Below, piece by piece: positions 20,260-21,603 of a DNA stretch of 21,603 nucleotides. The stretch spans positions 1 through 21,603 of the forward strand of contig DATJVY010000128.1 in the NCBI GenBank assembly GCA_035501615.1, given 5' to 3'. Position numbers and translations under genes: made by a program. The stretch is from RPRB01 sp035501615. Lineage in GTDB: Bacteria; Myxococcota; Myxococcia; Myxococcales; Myxococcaceae. Under the pieces are notes generated by a model. The model searched no databases, was not told the DNA's origin, and saw only the letters and a list, made by a program, of their open reading frames with translations. Position 1 is the stretch's first letter. The number at the start of each line of letters is the position of its first letter.

Positions 20260-21603
20260 CTACCGCCCGAGGAACAGCGACCCGCCGCGCGACAGCCACG
20301 CCGAGGTGACGCCGGGGACGATCCCGAGCACCACCACCGCCACCGTGCTCAGCACCAGCGCCAGCTCGGTCGCGAAGCTGCGCTCGGGCAGCGCTCCCGC
20401 GTCCGGCGCCGGACGCATGTACATGTAGACCACCACCCGGAGGTAGTAGTACGCGCCCACCGCGCTGGTGAGCACGCCCACGATGACCAGCCCCACCAGC
20501 CCGGCGTCCACCGCGGCCCGGAAGATGAGCAGCTTGCCCATGAACCCGGCCATCGGCGGGATGCCTCCCAGCGACAGCATGAACACCGCCATCGCCAGCG
20601 CCCACCCGGGCTTGCGCTGCGCGAGCCCGGCGAGCCGGTCCAGGTCCCAGGCGAAGCCACGGACCTCGTCCTCCTTGCGCTCCAGCGCCCCCAGGACGCC
20701 GAACGCTCCCACCGTCGTCACGGTGTAGGCCAGCAGGTAGAAGAGGATGCCCCGCAGCGCCGAGGCGGTGTCCGGCGTCGCGCCGGCGGTGAGCGCGGTG
20801 ACGCCGAGGAAGCCGCCCCGCGTGGTCCCGGTCCGCACGAAGAGCGAGGCCACCCCCACCAGCAGATACCCGGCGTGGGAGATGGAGGAGTAGGCCAGCA
20901 TCCGCTTCACGTTCCGCTGCGGGAGCGCGAGCAGGTTGCCGCCGATCATCGTCAGGAAGGCGAGCGTCGAGAAGCCGATGAGGAGCACGTCGCCGGGGAT
21001 GCCGTGCCCCAGCACCAGGAACACCCGTACCATCGCGGCGAAGGCCGCAGCCTTGACCGCCGCGCTCATCATCGCCGTCACCGGCGTCGGCGCCCCCTCG
21101 TAGACGTCCGGCGTCCACATGTGGAACGGCACCGCCGAGACCTTGAAGCAGAAGCCGACGAACAGGAAGACGAGACCGAAGGTCAGCCCGATGCCGCCAT
21201 GCTGCGCCGCCTTGGCGATACCGGCGAAGCTCACGGTGCCGGTGAAGCCGTAGATCAGGGAGCAGCCGTAGAGCAGCATGCCGGACGACAGCGCGCCGAG
21301 AACGAAATACTTGAGCCCGGCCTCGGACGAGCGCGCATCATCGCGGTCGATCGCCGCCATCACGTAGAGCGCGAGGCTCATCAGCTCGAAGCCGAGATAG
21401 AGCGCGATCAGGTCGGCCGCCGAAATCAGCATCAGCATGCCGAGCGTCGAGAGCAGGATCAGCACCGAGGTCTCGAACCGGTACTGCCGCTCGCGCTCGG
21501 CGTAATCGAGCGACAGCAGGATCGCCGCGGCCGAGCCCAACAGCGCCAGCATCTTCAGGAAGCGGGCAAAGTCGTCGAGCACGAAACTGCCGTTGAAGCC
21601 TAC
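20260..21603 (-). CDS. nuoN: NADH-quinone oxidoreductase subunit N, 5' end cut off
   Basis: 447 residues are present; family members have about 480-490, so only the N-terminal 35-45 are outside the window. NuoN is one of the antiporter-like membrane subunits of complex I that couples quinone reduction to proton pumping. Diagnostic segments are YLGFELMSLALYVMAA, SSEAGLKYFVLGALSSGMLLYG, FKVSAVPFHMWTPDVYEGAPTPVTA, KRMLAYSSISHAGYLLVG and LSLGGIPPMAGFMGKL; the lysines of KVSAVPFH and MGKL and the glutamate of GFELMSL are the conserved proton-path residues. A methionine exists inside the visible frame (21582), but upstream codons (VGFNGSFV) continue NuoN-like sequence. The codon style of the first third differs from the rest. 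As nuoN usually ends the nuo operon, the other nuo genes probably lie to the right. Confidence 0.95.
   Translation of the reverse strand, partial: VGFNGSFVLDDFARFLKMLALLGSAAAILLSLDYAERERQYRFETSVLILLSTLGMLMLISAADLIALYLGFELMSLALYVMAAIDRDDARSSEAGLKYFVLGALSSGMLLYGCSLIYGFTGTVSFAGIAKAAQHGGIGLTFGLVFLFVGFCFKVSAVPFHMWTPDVYEGAPTPVTAMMSAAVKAAAFAAMVRVFLVLGHGIPGDVLLIGFSTLAFLTMIGGNLLALPQRNVKRMLAYSSISHAGYLLVGVASLFVRTGTTRGGFLGVTALTAGATPDTASALRGILFYLLAYTVTTVGAFGVLGALERKEDEVRGFAWDLDRLAGLAQRKPGWALAMAVFMLSLGGIPPMAGFMGKLLIFRAAVDAGLVGLVIVGVLTSAVGAYYYLRVVVYMYMRPAPDAGALPERSFATELALVLSTVAVVVLGIVPGVTSAWLSRGGSLFLGR

Overview
The window is very GC-rich (roughly 70% or more by eye), densely packed, and full of 4-nt stop/start overlaps, GTG starts and Arg/Ala/Pro-rich antisense shadow frames. 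Gene content (SelB, NrtR, SPFH protein, BlaI with an M56/HEAT receptor, NuoN) and codon style suggest a myxobacterial-type Gram-negative bacterium, perhaps near Anaeromyxobacter. That placement is inference from style and gene families, not a database result. No rRNA, tRNA, CRISPR array, integrase or IS transposase was recognised.

Layout. 1-1616: a truncated glutathione S-transferase on the minus strand, divergent from ssb and a GNAT acetyltransferase on the plus strand. 1756-4530: a minus-strand operon nrtR -> SPFH/band-7 -> NAD-kinase-like gene. A 38-bp two-layer palindrome lies in front of nrtR, and tesB diverges from it. 5589-8122: a phosphoribosyltransferase overlapping selB. 8152-8200: two REP-like palindromes. 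8263-11900: a TetR regulator with a palindrome directly against its start codon, then an HlyD-type lipoprotein adaptor, an ABC ATPase and an ABC-2 permease, each pair overlapping by 4 nt; this resembles E. coli CecR/YbhGFSR. A small three-helix membrane protein follows. 12308-12792: a gene-free stretch with a possible small RNA ending in an intrinsic terminator. 12793-14103: a SAM methyltransferase, a leader with competing hairpins, and a small CxxC...CxxxC protein. 14114-18476: a minus-strand operon of a BlaI repressor, a BlaR1-like M56 metallopeptidase fused to nine HEAT repeats, and an exported twelve-repeat HEAT protein. 18730-20176: an NTF2-like protein and an HTH-VOC fusion. 20260 to the right edge: nuoN, truncated at its 5' end.

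How genes may work together. The nrtR operon looks like an NAD/ADP-ribose-responsive module: a catalytically dead Nudix regulator controls a kinase-fold protein with an altered GGDG motif plus an SPFH scaffold. The BlaI/M56-HEAT/HEAT operon looks like a repressor-protease signalling system in which the usual penicillin-binding sensor is replaced by an extracytoplasmic HEAT solenoid, next to a secreted solenoid that appears to be its paralogue. The TetR/ABC operon looks like a self-regulated exporter. The nuoN gene changes codon style part way along and may be a mosaic or an assembly join.
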